64,000 nt of DNA, taken from contig NZ_CP118733.1 of the NCBI RefSeq assembly GCF_032594915.1, positions 186,001 to 250,000 of the forward strand, in the 5' to 3' direction. The translations under genes were made by a program, and so were the position numbers. This DNA is from Streptococcus sp. 29896. GTDB lineage: Bacteria; Bacillota; Bacilli; Lactobacillales; Streptococcaceae. Shown here in pieces: positions 63,995 to 64,000 of the stretch; the first letter of the stretch is position 1, and each line of letters starts with the position of its first letter. The notes under the pieces were generated by a model. The model saw only the letters and a list, made by a program, of their open reading frames with translations, ran no database searches and had not been told where the DNA came from.

Positions 63995-64000
63995 AATAGT

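Overview
The window reads as chromosomal DNA of a low-GC Firmicute, most likely Streptococcus suis. Three things point there: an IdeS-type immunoglobulin protease with the layout of the S. suis enzyme (50747-53341), the streptococcal order rpmG-rpmF / divergent hisS, and YSIRK/LPXTG surface proteins. The species call is inference. I saw no rRNA, tRNA, CRISPR array or prophage.

Left part (1-8100). The 3' end of a beta-lactamase-fold hydrolase gene ends at a terminator. A complete IS3-family element (557-1986) has inserted into the loop of that terminator. A minus-strand block follows: a lipoprotein with a WalR/VicR-type box, recD2, lepB and rnhC. A Gfo/Idh/MocA oxidoreductase is divergent from it.

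Surface and sugar region (8100-18210). A YSIRK/LPXTG protein carries two GH20 hexosaminidase domains and 23 collagen-like repeats. Beyond a DUF1801 gene lies the trehalose locus treB-treC / treR. Here treB is frameshifted inside its EIIB domain, so trehalose uptake by this route is probably lost although treC and treR are intact.

Housekeeping and an accessory locus (18210-25700). zapA-cvpA-mutS2 is followed by the most interesting system in the window (21681-24569). It holds two DUF1310 membrane proteins, an orphan 58-codon ORF, a signal-less lipase with a helical WXG100/LXG-like C-terminus, and two small helical proteins. The layout resembles type VII secretion lipase toxins with reversed domain order, together with candidate immunity and targeting partners. 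A structured intergenic repeat follows.

Central metabolism (25700-35170). This part holds thioredoxin, MsrAB, a glycine riboswitch in front of an amino-acid:sodium symporter, an MscS channel, a DUF4352 protein, gdhA with a CodY box, pyrD, a CapA-like protein and a HAD phosphatase.

Surface and export region (35170-53560). An AraC regulator is divergent from a PrsA-like foldase and a 1756-residue beta-helix/FIVAR LPXTG protein. Then come a three-gene ABC exporter with a strong promoter and a cre site, a TetR regulator with twin operators facing a YhgE/Pip protein, a NatAB-like ABC pair and the IdeS-family protease.

Right part (53560-64000). A PadR-DUF1700-DUF4097 envelope operon, a FocA-type channel, a HerA-like ATPase and a Nudix hydrolase precede a small XRE-regulated module of unknown function. 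An aquaporin with altered pore motifs, rpmG, rpmF and hisS close the window.
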